A stretch of 64,000 bases of DNA from Gibbula magus (lineage: Eukaryota > Mollusca > Gastropoda > Trochida > Trochidae). The DNA lies in contig OW388296.1 of the NCBI GenBank assembly GCA_936450465.1, positions 12,521,867-12,585,866 on the forward strand. The letters are read 5' to 3'. The translations under genes and the position numbers were made by a program. This document shows, piece after piece, positions 25,266 through 36,346 of the stretch. Below the pieces are notes generated by a model. It was given only the letters and a program-made list of their open reading frames with translations. It searched no databases and was not told the DNA's origin. Positions within the stretch are counted from its first letter, which is position 1; each line of letters begins with the position of its first letter.

Positions 25266-25485
25266 AGTTCAAATTTAATCTACCCTTGAACTTAGAGTCA
25301 GCAAAGATGACGATGAGGTATGAATAATTTTTTTTATTAATATCAAATAATTAACAAGAAACTGGCCTTACAAGAAATGTGCTTAGTTAAGCATTTTCCA
25401 TGATCCAGAATGTTTCTGAGTTTCTCATACAGACCATGGTGTTCTATAAAATATATACTCAGACATTCTTGAACATTTTTTGGTT

Positions 25486-25699
25486 TCTTCTTTGAGAGGC
25501 ATTTCAGAAGCTGGTATGATGAATGAGAACAAGTTCTATGGATAGTCAACTTCTTAATTGATATGATCCTTCTTTATTATATATTCTCCTTGCTGTCATG
25601 ATAATGTATCACTTGATTGATAACAGTGCTAGTATCTGCATCGAAACCTCGCACTCATATCAATAAAGAAGTTGACTATCCATAGAACTTGTTCTCATT
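25486..25699 (+). mobile_element. Foldback element with 12-bp target duplication, copy 1
   Basis: 214 bp flanked by the perfect 12-bp direct repeat CATTTTTTGGTT (25474-25485 and 25700-25711). Internally, arms 25521-25566 and 25655-25700 are inverted repeats matching at 45 of 46 positions (ends GAATGAGAAC / GTTCTCATTC; the last base overlaps the duplication). The loop holds TTGATAAC, a weak stem and CGAAACCTCGCAC, resembling the core of the 19552 element, then AATAAAGAAGTTGACTATCC. The long, fixed-length duplication and lack of coding suggest a non-autonomous element mobilised in trans. Confidence 0.8.
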
Positions 25700-25711
25700 C
25701 ATTTTTTGGTT

Positions 25712-26726
25712 GTCTTAAAAAATATTGATGTGGTTTTCATTGCTGGTAATCATGGACATTTTCTTGTTTTCTTTATAATATCTTGTTTTGGTGTTCATTC
25801 CGGTTATCCATAGATAGTTCCTTGTTTTATTCTTCCCTTCACCTAAATTACCACTACAGGTAGCCATCCAAATCTGTATTTACACCAAACACATCCTTGA
25901 TTGTGTCAATATATCCTGTTTCTTTTTCAATTTCTTTCTTCATTCTTCTTGGATGTATCATAATATCACATGTTATACTGCCTACTCTATTCAAAGATTA
26001 TAAAATCAAATATTGTATTTCAAGAATGACATTCAAGACAGATAAAAACATATATGGATTGTTTAAGCTAAACAATGAAAATGTTGTCCAAACATTTTTG
26101 TCTTAAGTGTCTTATTCAAGGATGACATTTATGAATATCAAAAGTAAACAAAACAAAAATAGAAAAACTGAAAATTCAAAAATTATTTGTCTGATTCTTC
26201 ATGGTGATTTTTCTACAAAGAAAGTGGATATTTCTAAAAGTAAAAATCAAAGAATAGCCTTCGGGGAGAAAAACGCTTTGCAAAAAAGTCGACCAAGACA
26301 CAAGTGGGACATTGAAATACCGCCAATTGAGGAGGACTCCAGAAAATTGCTTGGTAGATTGTATTCCAAAACAGTCGTTAGACAAAAGGTTAACAACAGT
26401 ACGCGATATTGGGGGCTCATTTCTTCACTCGTAGTCTATCATTGTCCCTAGAGATACCACCAACCAAGACACAAGCGCTAATAAGTATTGCATTGGACCC
26501 TAAAGAAATACTCCATCATTAGTACTCGATGTTGTCTTAGATGGATATGTACAATTACTGGTGCCCTCATTTCTAAATATGCATTGATTTATAAAATGTT
26601 CTTCGCCGAACAATGATGGGGTAACACAGTGTCCAATCTAGACCGAAATTAGAGTGGTCATTTATAATAAAGTTACAATGCACGATAGTGCCCATATAAT
26701 TTTTTGTAAGGGGCTATTTGATAATT
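25712..26726. other. Gene-free region with two chance open frames
   Basis: Frames at 25897-26106 and 26107-26451 (69 and 114 codons) are AT-rich and Lys/Asn-rich with no recognisable domain, and no splice-bounded exon is evident. I see no repeat copy here. Confidence 0.4.
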
Positions 26727-28976
26727 ATACCCCCGCTACTAAGTAAGCGGGGGTATATAGCGGTCATTCCATCCGTCCGTCTGTCCTTCCGTCTGGTCAA
26801 TTTTCTCAAAAACTGTCAAAGGTACATCAACCAAACTTTGTACAGTTGTTAACCATGTTCTTACGATCGCGCACAGACAATTTGTTGTCGTTTCCATGGA
26901 AACGTCACTTTTTGGACTTAGTTTTATTGTGTTCAATGGGGACAAGTTTTCTCGGCTACTGTTCAACCTAGCTGAATGAAATTTTGGTTGTGAGTACTCA
27001 TGACCATACTCTTTATCGAGTTCGAAAACCAGTTCCGAAATATTATTTTTTACGAAGTTATGGCCAGGAATGCAGATTCAAATTTTTGCCAGTCGGACAT
27101 TTCATCTTTGACCCAAAAAGACGAACCCGGAAGTAAATTTTTTTTATGAATAAAGTATCAGAAAGTATTACTATTTGTTGGTTCTTCATTCATTGCATAC
27201 TATTAAACATAACACGAAAGCAATTAACGATAACTATTTATTTATCATTAACATGCATAAAATGGTTCATAATTTAAAATCAATGTTTACCAACTACGAT
27301 TTACCGACAGTGCTAGTTTGAGCGAGTTTACACAAGCGAGTTAACAAGCAAATTTGCGTCAAGATAGACTTGAAAATTCTAATAATTTAATTGCACATAG
27401 TTCATCAAAAGTTCAAATCATGGACCAAATGATATGTACCTTCTAAATAATCATTTTAAATTCAAAAGAACTCGTTTTCAATAGCGATATAATTTACGTA
27501 AACTCACAACTCGGCAGAGCACGTGGTCCAACTATTTTCCATACGACTATTTCCTATTCAAGATGTAGTTACGAATTTGAACTTATTCTAATAAGATTAC
27601 TTTTATATTTTATTTGGAGACATATTTCGCAATTGTAAATGAATAATTATAAAATATAATAAACTAATGTAAACGCAAGAGAAATTGGAGTTTTTAAATT
27701 AGCGTACCTCTTTATAACGTGTGTCATCATGTAAAAGCGATAGCGTGTTCGTAGCGTTACGGTGAAGCCACACGTTCATGTAATGTTTATCTTTGACAAA
27801 ATATGTTTACAATGCGATTTTAATGAAATCTTTTTCGTAAATAATGTTGTTAAATGGGTCATATCTTTCAGTCACTAAATGACACTGGAAATTTCAATTA
27901 AATATCAAACGGTAAGTGTTTTTTTCTGCTGACAATTATAATTTACTGAATATAATGACGATTGACGTCGTGCCTCGTGCTGTGAAGAATAAATGTGACT
28001 TCTTGACTGGATCAACATATTTCAATTTCATAAACAATTATGACCGACACAAGCAGGGCCGTTTGCCTTTATTTAATATGCTTGTAAGTTTAGTTTTCCT
28101 TTAATTTTCTGCAATCGGTCAACTGATGTCCGATAGGTCAATTTTCCATTCGGTCAAACTGGATTTACAATCGGACATGTCCGGCAAATAGACCGATTTC
28201 TGCATCCCTGGTTATGGCCCTTGAGTCCGAAATTGAACTTAGTACCAAAAGAACTGTGATGCTCCAATGGGGACAAGTTTTCTCGGAAACTATTACATCT
28301 AGGTGAATGAAATTTAATATGGAAGTAGTCCAGATGATACTCTTCATCGAGTTAGACAACAAGTTCCGAAATATTATTTTTTACGGAGTTATGGCCCTTG
28401 AATCCGAAATTGAACTTAGTACCAAAAGAACTGTGATGCTCCAATGGGGACAAGTTTTCTCGGAAACTATTACATCTAGGTGAATGAAATTTGATATGGA
28501 GGTAGTCCAGATGATAATCTTCATCGAGTTCGACAACAAGTTCCGAAATATTATTTTTTACGGAGTTATGGCCCTTGAATCCGAAATTGAACTTTGTACC
28601 AAAAGAGCTGTGATGCTCCTATTGGGGCAAGTTTTCTCAGCAACTATTACATCGAGGTGAATGAAATTTTACATGTAGGTAGTCCAGATGATACTCTTCA
28701 TCAAGTTCACAATCCAGTTCCGAAATATTATTTTTTACGGAGATATGAAGCCCTTGAATCTGTAATTGAACTTGGTACAAATTACCAGTGTGATGCTCTA
28801 ATGGGAAAAATTAAGTTACCTGAAAAATATTACATCTGGGTGAATGAAATTTTGTAATAACAAAGCCAGTTCCTAAAATTATTTTGGACAATATTATGAA
28901 GCTTGAAGCTGTTTTTTAAACATAGTAACCTTCACATCTATTATTCTCAATAGACGGATAACCGATGGCGGGGTAT
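26727..28976 (+). mobile_element. ATACCCCCGC-type element with 177-bp internal tandem units, interrupted by a transposon
   Basis: It begins with a hairpin (ATACCCCCGC..GCGGGGGTATA) and a CCGTCCGTCTGTCCTTCCGT tract and ends ATGGCGGGGTATGTGAGCC, like the ends of the 33898 element. Internal units carry GTTCCGAAATATTATTTTTT, ACGGAGTTATGGCCCTTGAA and GGGGACAAGTTTTCTCGG. Unit landmarks lie at 28211, 28388, 28565 and about 28742, a period of 177 bp, with an earlier unit before 27064. The gap between is the inserted hAT-like element at 27065-28210. No protein-coding potential is evident. Confidence 0.8.
27065..28210. mobile_element. Non-autonomous hAT-like DNA transposon with 8-bp target duplication
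   Basis: The left end CAGGAATGCAG (27065) and right end CTGCATCCCTG (to 28210) are inverted repeats. Similarity continues inward (GCCAGTCGGACAT left; complement of ATGTCCGGCAAAT right) for about 35-40 bp. The element is flanked by the perfect 8-bp repeat GTTATGGC (27057-27064 and 28211-28218). Terminal CAGGGATG-type repeats with 8-bp duplications are the hallmark of the hAT superfamily. The 1,146 bp hold no transposase-length frame, so it is a deletion derivative or MITE. Removing it and one duplication copy restores an intact internal unit of the host element. Confidence 0.9.
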
Positions 28977-29059
28977 GTGAGCCATGCTGTTTTCTAAGCA
29001 AATCGCCCAATTGCGCGTCCTAGATTGGACCCTGGTAGCACATGTAGTAGACAGTTCAT

Positions 29060-29249
29060 TCGGCTTGGATCATGCTGTAAAGTTTGGGTGCAATGCTACA
29101 TTGCTAAGTTCAGTGTAGTACCACCCATGGTTAGCTAGTTCCAGCCAATGCTCGCAGGTTTCACCACAATACATAGCCACCATGGCGTTGCGGGCTTTCT
29201 CCCTGCAATTATACTCTCTTGAAAGACATTCAACCTAACCTCGCCTAGA
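29060..29249 (+). mobile_element. SINE copy, head degraded
   Basis: It contains AAGTTTGGGTGCAATGCTAC, AGTACCACCCATGGTTAGCT, GCTCGCAGGTTTCACCACAA and GGCGTTGCGGGCTTTCTCCC, and ends CCTAACCTCGCC. Only a trace of the tRNA head (CGGCTTGGATCATG) remains, and an internal deletion removes the AATACTAGCAGCC block. Confidence 0.85.
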
Positions 29250-29924
<675 letters not shown>

Positions 29925-29948
29925 TGACTGGATCAATCTTCTTTAATA

Positions 29949-29986
<38 letters not shown>

Positions 29987-29992
29987 GAAAAG
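29925..29992 (-). repeat. Foldback-family end followed by (AT)n
   Basis: GACTGGATCAATCTTCTTTAATAC is shared with 58524-58547, an element end of the hammerhead-like family, and is directly followed by an AT dinucleotide run of about 30 bp. The preceding GA run may have grown at the other side of the insertion. Confidence 0.55.
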
Positions 29993-29999
29993 TCAGGTG

Positions 30000-31030
30000 T
30001 CTGGCAACTTCAAGTTATCGCAAAATTAAAAACATAAAGCCAAGTTTCTCTCTCTTTATGGTTTTATTTCATCTTCAGGGAGATAAGTATACAACGTTAT
30101 GTGTATAATCCTCCGAATAGATTTAAAACTTATAGAAGAGTATTAACAAATCTAAAATAACAATTTTCCTTATATTTGTTTAATATGTCTTGTTTAAGAT
30201 TTTAGTGCATTTAATAGTATTACCCTTTTCTATAAATGAATTATGATTTAATTTTCTCTCTTTAGTGTTTCAATTTGTGTCTAGATATACATAATAAAGT
30301 TATCTGTGTAAACAAATATTTTGATATATTATTTGTACATGCTAATGTTATGATTCATAATTAGTATATACTGGTAAAATTATTAGTAACTTCTGTATAC
30401 AGTTATAAGGATTCCTGACGAGTTCAACAATCTGCTATTGAATCATATTGGATTGGTTTTATTGTAGACATGTATATTTGATATATAATGATAGGTAATT
30501 TGTGGCTCGATAAAGATAAAATGATGAGTAATTTGAGTAAAGGTTGGTACAAGCACAGACCATAAACCCTCACACTAATGGCAATAACTTAATTATAAGC
30601 ATTAACTGATTATGTTATTCCAGTTAAGCTCCCTGACCCCATTGTTACTCCAGGTGTATGTAAGTATATAGGTATAAATAGGTATATAGGCATATCCACC
30701 TGAATATATGGTAAGGTGATTATGTACCTGTTTAGACATGTGTGTCACTTTGACAACAGAATGCAAATAACATTGACTTAAGAACTCCCCAGCTCCTGAG
30801 TGTCGCTGACACAATTTGTTAGGGGACGTATCTCTCTTTTTAATACGAGATACAGGTTTAAGACATTCTCACCAATCAGTAAAAACCTCGTAAAATTTAC
30901 CCATATGTGAAATTGATAGGGGAAAATCTTTGACTTTCAAAGCAGTTGCTTTATGACAAGCGTTCAACCCAGCTCAGCAGGGCCGAGTTTATTATCCCCC
31001 GTTTGTTATTTGGCATACACGAGCTCACAG
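30000..31030. other. Gene-free region upstream of the split gene
   Basis: AT-rich without repeats I can name. The last 80 bp are more GC-rich and may belong to the promoter of the gene whose candidate start codon is at 31123. Confidence 0.35.
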
Positions 31031-31032
31031 AC

Positions 31033-31042
31033 TATTAAAAGG
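31033..31042 (+). promoter_or_regulatory. Possible TATA-like box of the split gene
   Basis: The decamer TATTAAAAGG lies about 80-90 bp upstream of the candidate start codon at 31123. If it works as a TATA-type element, transcription would start near 31060-31070 and give a 5' UTR of about 55 bp. The surrounding 30950-31120 stretch is less AT-rich than its neighbours. This is inferred from position and resemblance only; many mollusc promoters lack a TATA box. Confidence 0.25.
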
Positions 31043-31122
31043 CGATTGAAGCGACGTCTTTCAATAGATATAGCCTGCAGTGGGAAGAGTCGTAGGTGTC
31101 GCACTATCTGATAATCTTTATC

Positions 31123-31152
31123 ATGGACTCGGTGGCGGCGGAAAGCTTTTCA
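31123..31152 (+). CDS. Candidate first coding exon of an unrecognised split gene
   Basis: The exon would encode ten residues, MDSVAAESFS, and end at a good donor (TCA|GTAAGC). The ATG has A at -3 and G at +4, a strong initiation context, and an in-frame TAG at 31093-31095 closes the frame upstream, so this ATG would be the start. The exon ends in phase 0, exactly the phase in which the next supported exon (33493) opens, about 2.3 kb away. The stretch is richer in G+C than its flanks, and a TATA-like decamer lies upstream. Against this, the exon is very short, and a good ATG plus donor could occur by chance. Transcript evidence would settle it. Confidence 0.5.
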
Positions 31153-33492
31153 GTAAGCATGAGTGTTTGCTTGAATCTTGCATTGACCGTGGTGGTAGGG
31201 TATTCTGGAATCAATTGAAACATTCTAAAGGTGTTGGTGCATGCTACCATTCCCAGCTTCAATCAATACGACGGAGTGAAACTAACCGGCCTCAAACTGA
31301 GGATACTATACAGATGTATACAATTATTAAGTGCGTGTGTATGCTCGTTGTTAACGATTTTCACCTGACGTGGCAGTTTTAGCAATTTCGTCTTTAACTT
31401 TGACGAGAGTATGCTTGCATATTCATGTCCCCTTTGCCAAGAGCACATCATGCAGTATCAAGCAACTCCCAATGATAAAAGCAACTTGAAGTTCTTGAGG
31501 AGTATGGCGGTCGATATCCGATTGGGGGGAAAAGATTTAATATCGTAGATTATTAAAAACTTTTTACGAGAAGGATTTAATTGCCTCGTGAATAATTATA
31601 ATTTAATTATTGATTATTGTTATTTTAAGGTCATTCATGCTTAAAAATTTGTTTTTATTTACTTAATGGTGCATTTCAATATTCACAATTAAATTTCTTT
31701 AAAGGTGCATCTATTGTGTTTAATAAAGTTTTATTTGGTTTTGATAAGTTCCAACACACCATATGTGAATATGTATACGGTTTAAAATGTCAACTTTTAA
31801 CCAACATTTATGCCGACATCACTGCAAATTCCTGTCATTGTAGCCAGCTTTAAATGGCTTTTAGTTTCAAATCACCTCACCTCATCTTTGATTGAATGAC
31901 TTAATAATAATAACATGGGCATGTATATAGCGCCTCATTCACACACTTGTGCATGCTCATGGCACAAAGAAAAGTGAAATAGAGTCACTGGTAAATAGAG
32001 GAGAACATGTGGTTTTTTTTATTAGATTTAAATGCTGCAAGTGTTTCTGAAGCTTATTTTAAATAAACATTATCTCCATGTCCATTATACTATGTTAAAG
32101 CCTCTCATACCTAAATATTGACCTATCTCTTATTCCATCCAGGAAATGTAACAATATTGTTGTGCTCTTGTTGTCAACACAATACACATTAAGTTTCAAA
32201 ATAAGAAAATGGAATTCAACATTGATGAAAGACATTAAATTTCATCTGTCTTTTTTAACAGAGTCTATATTAAATTATTTGGACACTAATATAATATCCT
32301 GTGTATATCAGAATTAGACCAGTTGATACAGGAACACTAAGTATGAACCGTACCTTGTCATTTCCTGTTCTTATTTCAAACTGTGAACATCAAGTTTGTA
32401 ATATGATCAGTCTCATGTTTCACCATCTGTCCAAGTCAAAGTTAGAAACCTTCAAGAGTTACTCCTACAAATAGACATTAAGGATCACTAATGGATGCCT
32501 TTCATCAACGTTGAATTTCATTTTCTCATTTGGAGACCAAGTAAAAGGTTGTTAGGTTCAGAAAAATGGCGGATCTACGGGGGAGAGGAGAGGGTGTGAA
32601 AGGATATATTCCTTCCTTGCTATGACAGATTATGAAGGGCTGTAGAACAGTACAGTTATGATCATTTGTCTACCAAATATATGGGTCTGCAGGAACAGAG
32701 TAGCTTCCGTTTTGTATACTTTAACCACTTCCAGGCTACATTTTGATGGAAAAAAATAAAATATATTCCTCCCTCATAATTATTTTTTCCAACAAAAATA
32801 AGAATAAAGTCCTACCGCCCCCTTAATAATTCCCTTTTGAAAAAATGTGTCAAAGAATCTTTTTATTTTGTTTATGCAGCCTAAATCAGTGCTATTCAAC
32901 AATTTCTTTACCTGCATGTTCTGTTTGAGAAACAGTCTAAAACTTAATTGGTTGCAGTTGTCTTCATCTTAAATAGCAACGTTTCATTGTAGATCCTTAA
33001 CTCAACTATTCTGGTTTTGAGAAACACAACATAAACAGAGCATTCCTATCTCAACCAGCTGTCATGGGAGAATGTGATGGGTTACATGGGATAAAAGTTT
33101 ACTTTAAGAAAGAGACATTTTTGCCAAGTGGGCCTTTCTTGTGGCTTTTGAAAATTAAAACCTCTGACAACATGTTTCAGTTAATTTCCATCTCTGTAAG
33201 GGCATTGAAGATTATAAATTGTATATTTGGGACAGAGGCCTGAATGAATTCCATTATTCGGTTTCTTTTCCAGAACTAAATGCTCTAGACATTCAGCTCT
33301 TGTTCTAAGCCCCTTTGAGTATCTTCAGTATGGTGAACAGTAAATGGGGTCACACTTTCCAAAGCCTTTCCTGTATAAATTTTGGATTCGAAATAACAAA
33401 TCATAACAAATCATAACAAATCATAACAAATCATACAAAGCCTGATGAGCTGCTGAACTCTTGACTCTATTTTCTTTCGTTGTGTGTTTCAG
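31153..33492 (+). other. Putative intron 1
   Basis: About 2.3 kb lie between the candidate first exon and the exon at 33493. The donor is GTAAGC and the acceptor TTTCAG with a strong pyrimidine tract. The only repeat I see is four copies of a 10-bp unit (AACAAATCAT) at 33392-33434, close to the 3' end. No other coding-like sequence was seen. Confidence 0.45.
33392..33434 (+). repeat. 10-bp tandem repeat
   Basis: Four consecutive copies of AACAAATCAT, about 60 bp upstream of the exon at 33493. Confidence 0.9.
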
Positions 33493-33565
33493 CGGCGGGA
33501 GACCGAGCGAAGCAAGAAACAGGCCCAGCAGGCCGCACTACAGGAAGTCTGCAAGCAGTCACTAG
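33493..33565 (+). CDS. Internal exon, basic Gln-rich helical segment of the split gene
   Basis: This 73-nt exon has a long pyrimidine tract ending TTTCAG and a donor CTAG|GTATGT. Read in phase 0 it gives 24 codons plus one base. The peptide begins RRETERSKKQAQQAALQEVC and is rich in Arg, Lys, Gln, Glu and Ala with no helix breakers, so a short coiled coil or amphipathic helix is likely. The leftover G joins TT of the exon at 53094 to make a Val codon. Codon use and base composition stand out sharply from the AT-rich flanks. If the exon at 31123 is correct, these are residues 11-34. I do not recognise the protein family. Confidence 0.75.
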
Positions 33566-33716
33566 GTATGTGATATTCAATGCACTCAGCTCTAGATGTG
33601 GGTTCTTTATTCATATGCTTGAATATCCACAAGCTAGGTGTATGTGATACTTGATTTAATTATAACATCTTATGATGATCATCATTATTAAAGGGACACT
33701 GCGTCGAGGATAAAAA

Positions 33717-33890
33717 TGAGATCACTTTTATCTACCTGTGCTGATTAACGTGTCTGCTAACGTGTTAGGCTTCGCTTCACTGTTTACATGAAGTAGTTTT
33801 TATTACAAATTATTTCAATTGTCTGAAATTTGGCGTCTGTGACTTGTTACCAGACACGTTAATCAGCAAAGGTAGATAAATCTGATTTCA
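33717..33890. mobile_element. Inverted-repeat (MITE-like) element remnant
   Basis: Arms 33717-33756 and 33851-33890 pair at about 36 of 40 positions (CTGATTAACGTGTCTG left, CAGACACGTTAATCAG right) around a 94-bp loop. To the left stands TTAAAGGGACACTGCGTCGA, a TTAAAGGGA start as in the TTAA-ended MITEs. The matching right terminus is missing because the next element begins at 33898, so the remnant was probably cut by that insertion. Confidence 0.7.
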
Positions 33891-33897
33891 TATTTAT

Positions 33898-35203
33898 TAT
33901 ACCCCCGACCAACGGTTGGGGGTATATAGTTATACCAACGATTCCGTCCGTCCGTCCGTCCGTCGTACCGTCCGTCCGTCCGTCCGTCTGTCCTTCCGTC
34001 CGTCTGTCCTTCCGTCCGAAGACAATTTTTGTCCGATCGATTACAGAAAAACTATTCGTCTCATCCTTTTTAAATTTGGTACATGTCTTCTTCACCACTA
34101 GGAGAGGTGCAGTGCGAAGTTTAAACCGAATTTTTGAATTTTTGAATTTTTGGCGAATTTTTTTATTTTTTAACTTAGTCAAATTCTGAGCATTTTTTGT
34201 CCGATCGATTACAGAAAAACTATTCATCTCATCCATTTCAAATTTGGCAGATGTCTCCTTCACCACTAGGAGAGGTGCAGTGCGAAGTTTAAACCGAATT
34301 GGTGAATTTTTTAATTTTTGGCGAATTTTTTTATTTTTTAACTTAGTCAAATTCTGAGCATTTTTTGTCCGATCGATTACAGAAAAACTATTCATCTCAT
34401 CCATTTCAAATTTGGCAGATGTCTCCTTCACCACTAGGAGAGGTGCAGTGCGAAGTTTAAACCGAATTGGTGAATTTTTGAATTTTTGGCGAATTTTTTT
34501 ATTTTTTAACTTAGTCAAATTCTGAGCATTTTTTGTCCGATCGATTACAGAAAAACTATTCATCTCATCCTTTTAAAATTTGGCACATGTCTCCTTCACC
34601 ACTAGGAGAGGTGCATTGCAAAATGTAACATGATTTGGTGAATTTTTTAATTTTTGGCGATTTTTTATATTCTTTTACTTTATCATAGCTAGAATGAATG
34701 AAGCTACTTCTGTATTGTGATTTGTTGACTTAATAATTCATCATTTTCTTTTTCATGTAACTTTCATCAAAAGCTACTTCTGTGTTCTCGTTAATTTTAC
34801 TATTTTATATTTCCACTGGTTATATTTTGGGAAAAGTTAAATTTTCTTGCCTTTCAGCCATAAACTGCTGTATATCTCTCACTGTGCCTTCAGGGGTGTG
34901 CTTCCATGTACCTGTTGTTTAAAGTCACTCGAATGAATCATTATGATGGACTAATTTCCAAAATAAAGTTGAAATCAATGGTAATAGCAGTAGTGTATTA
35001 TATTACCAATACCATTTCAAGTTACTTTTATTCCTATTTTGACTTAAACCACCTTTTTCACATGAAGATCGAGACTTGTCCTACCATTTTCACAAACAGT
35101 TTAATCTTAGCAATTACATTTCAAAGCTTATCAATCCTTAGGTGTGCAGACACCTCTCTCTTTAAGTAAAATGAAAATGTCAAACTTAAACAGTCGGGGG
35201 TAT
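33898..35203 (+). mobile_element. ATACCCCCGACC-type element with 168-bp internal repeats
   Basis: It starts ATACCCCCGACC and the hairpin partner GGTTGGGGGTATATAG, followed by a CCGT microsatellite (about 33947-34017). It ends CAGTCGGGGGTATTAGTGAG, so the outer ends are also inverted repeats. The core holds four units starting TTGTCCGATCGATTACAGAA, whose CCGATCG lies at 34033, 34201, 34369 and 34537, an exact 168-bp period. As 168 is 56 codons, a minus-strand frame of 234 codons stays open across them (33859-34563); it is repetitive and not a gene. The 3' part has TATATTTCCACTGGTTATAT. Confidence 0.85.
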
Positions 35204-35742
35204 TAGTGAGCCACGCTCACTTTTTTGCTTGTTCCCTTTTAAGAAGATGAAGGGTAAATTACCCTGAGGATGATTATGATTATGATTACAAAGATGGCAA
35301 TATTTATGATGATGTCTACAAGTGTATACATAATGGAAGATTTTCTTCTTTAATGTGAAAATACATGACATTTCAGAGTATATACTCCTTCAACAGGAAG
35401 AAGTTGTTATCAAGAACATTTTCTGTAATTATGATGATAATAATTATGAAGATTAAGCATGATGACATTGATAAAGATAATTATGATGTCAATTTTAATG
35501 ATGATAATTAACCGGATGAATAACGATATTATTATATAAGTATTATTGTTATCAATGATAGAAAAAACAGTGATATCTTTATATAACACATTTAACATTT
35601 TGTGATAGCTATAGCATTGCATGTTCTATGTTGAAATGTTTATACTAAAAAGTATTAAAATGTGAACTTAATATTTCAAGTAAACATCCTATTGTTTGTT
35701 TTGCCTCGACTTCCCTGACACTGAATCCAGTGACCAGCGGTG

Positions 35743-35779
<37 letters not shown>

Positions 35780-36197
35780 TCCAGGCACTACCAATACATT
35801 GACGATGGTATCAGAGATGAAAGGCAAATGTCTGTTTCTCGTATATGAACCACAAAGTTACCGCCTGATTTCAGTTAGATAAAGCTTTATATCTATACAG
35901 GAGAGACATTAAGACATTTCTCCCTCCTAACCGACTAGAAATTGCTTTGTCAATCTTCATTTGTAGACGTTAGCATAAAATTTAACAAACCCAGTTCCTT
36001 ACATTGTAGATTATTGTCCAAGAAAGTGTTATATATGAAATTTACAAAACAATGAAACTATTTGCATTACCCAGTGGGAGGTATAACTGAAGCATGCACT
36101 GTTTCATAAAAGACATGGTAGACCTGTGAGTGTAATTGTTTCCGTATTACCCATTTTAGTCTGTTATTATCATCCAGCAAATGTCTTTTTTGACAAC
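35204..36197. other. Spacer with ATTATGATGA-rich DNA and a (TA)n run
   Basis: A loose ATGATGATAATTATGA-rich stretch lies at 35260-35520, and a TA dinucleotide run of about 33 bp at 35743-35775. No coding seen. Confidence 0.6.
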
Positions 36198-36209
36198 CAC
36201 TTTAATCAT

Positions 36210-36334
36210 TTCTTCTTTGAGAGGCATTTTAGAAGCTGGTATGATGAATAAGAACACACGGTGCTAGTATCTGCATCGAAACGTCGCACTCATATCAATA
36301 AAGAAGTTGACTATCCATAGAACTTGTTCTTATT
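36210..36334 (+). mobile_element. Foldback element with 12-bp target duplication, copy 2 (deleted form)
   Basis: 125 bp flanked by the perfect 12-bp repeat CACTTTAATCAT (36198-36209 and 36335-36346). It shares TCTTCTTTGAGAGGCATT and AGAAGCTGGTATGATGAAT with copy 1 at 25486, then jumps across an 89-bp deletion that removes the left hairpin arm. It resumes at GTGCTAGTATCTGCATCGAA and runs to the common end GAACTTGTTCTTATT. The target duplication differs in sequence from copy 1, so this is an independent insertion. Confidence 0.82.
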
Positions 36335-36346
36335 CACTTTAATCAT

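Noticed and set aside
26107..26451. Open frame of 114 codons, Lys/Asn-rich
   Set aside because: Composition follows local AT-richness. No domain, no good splice-bounded structure and no second copy.
33859..34563. Minus-strand frame of 234 codons with three near-identical 56-residue repeats
   Set aside because: It is the backward reading of exact 168-bp tandem units in a non-coding element, and the right end runs through the CCGT microsatellite (GRTDGRTDG-type text).
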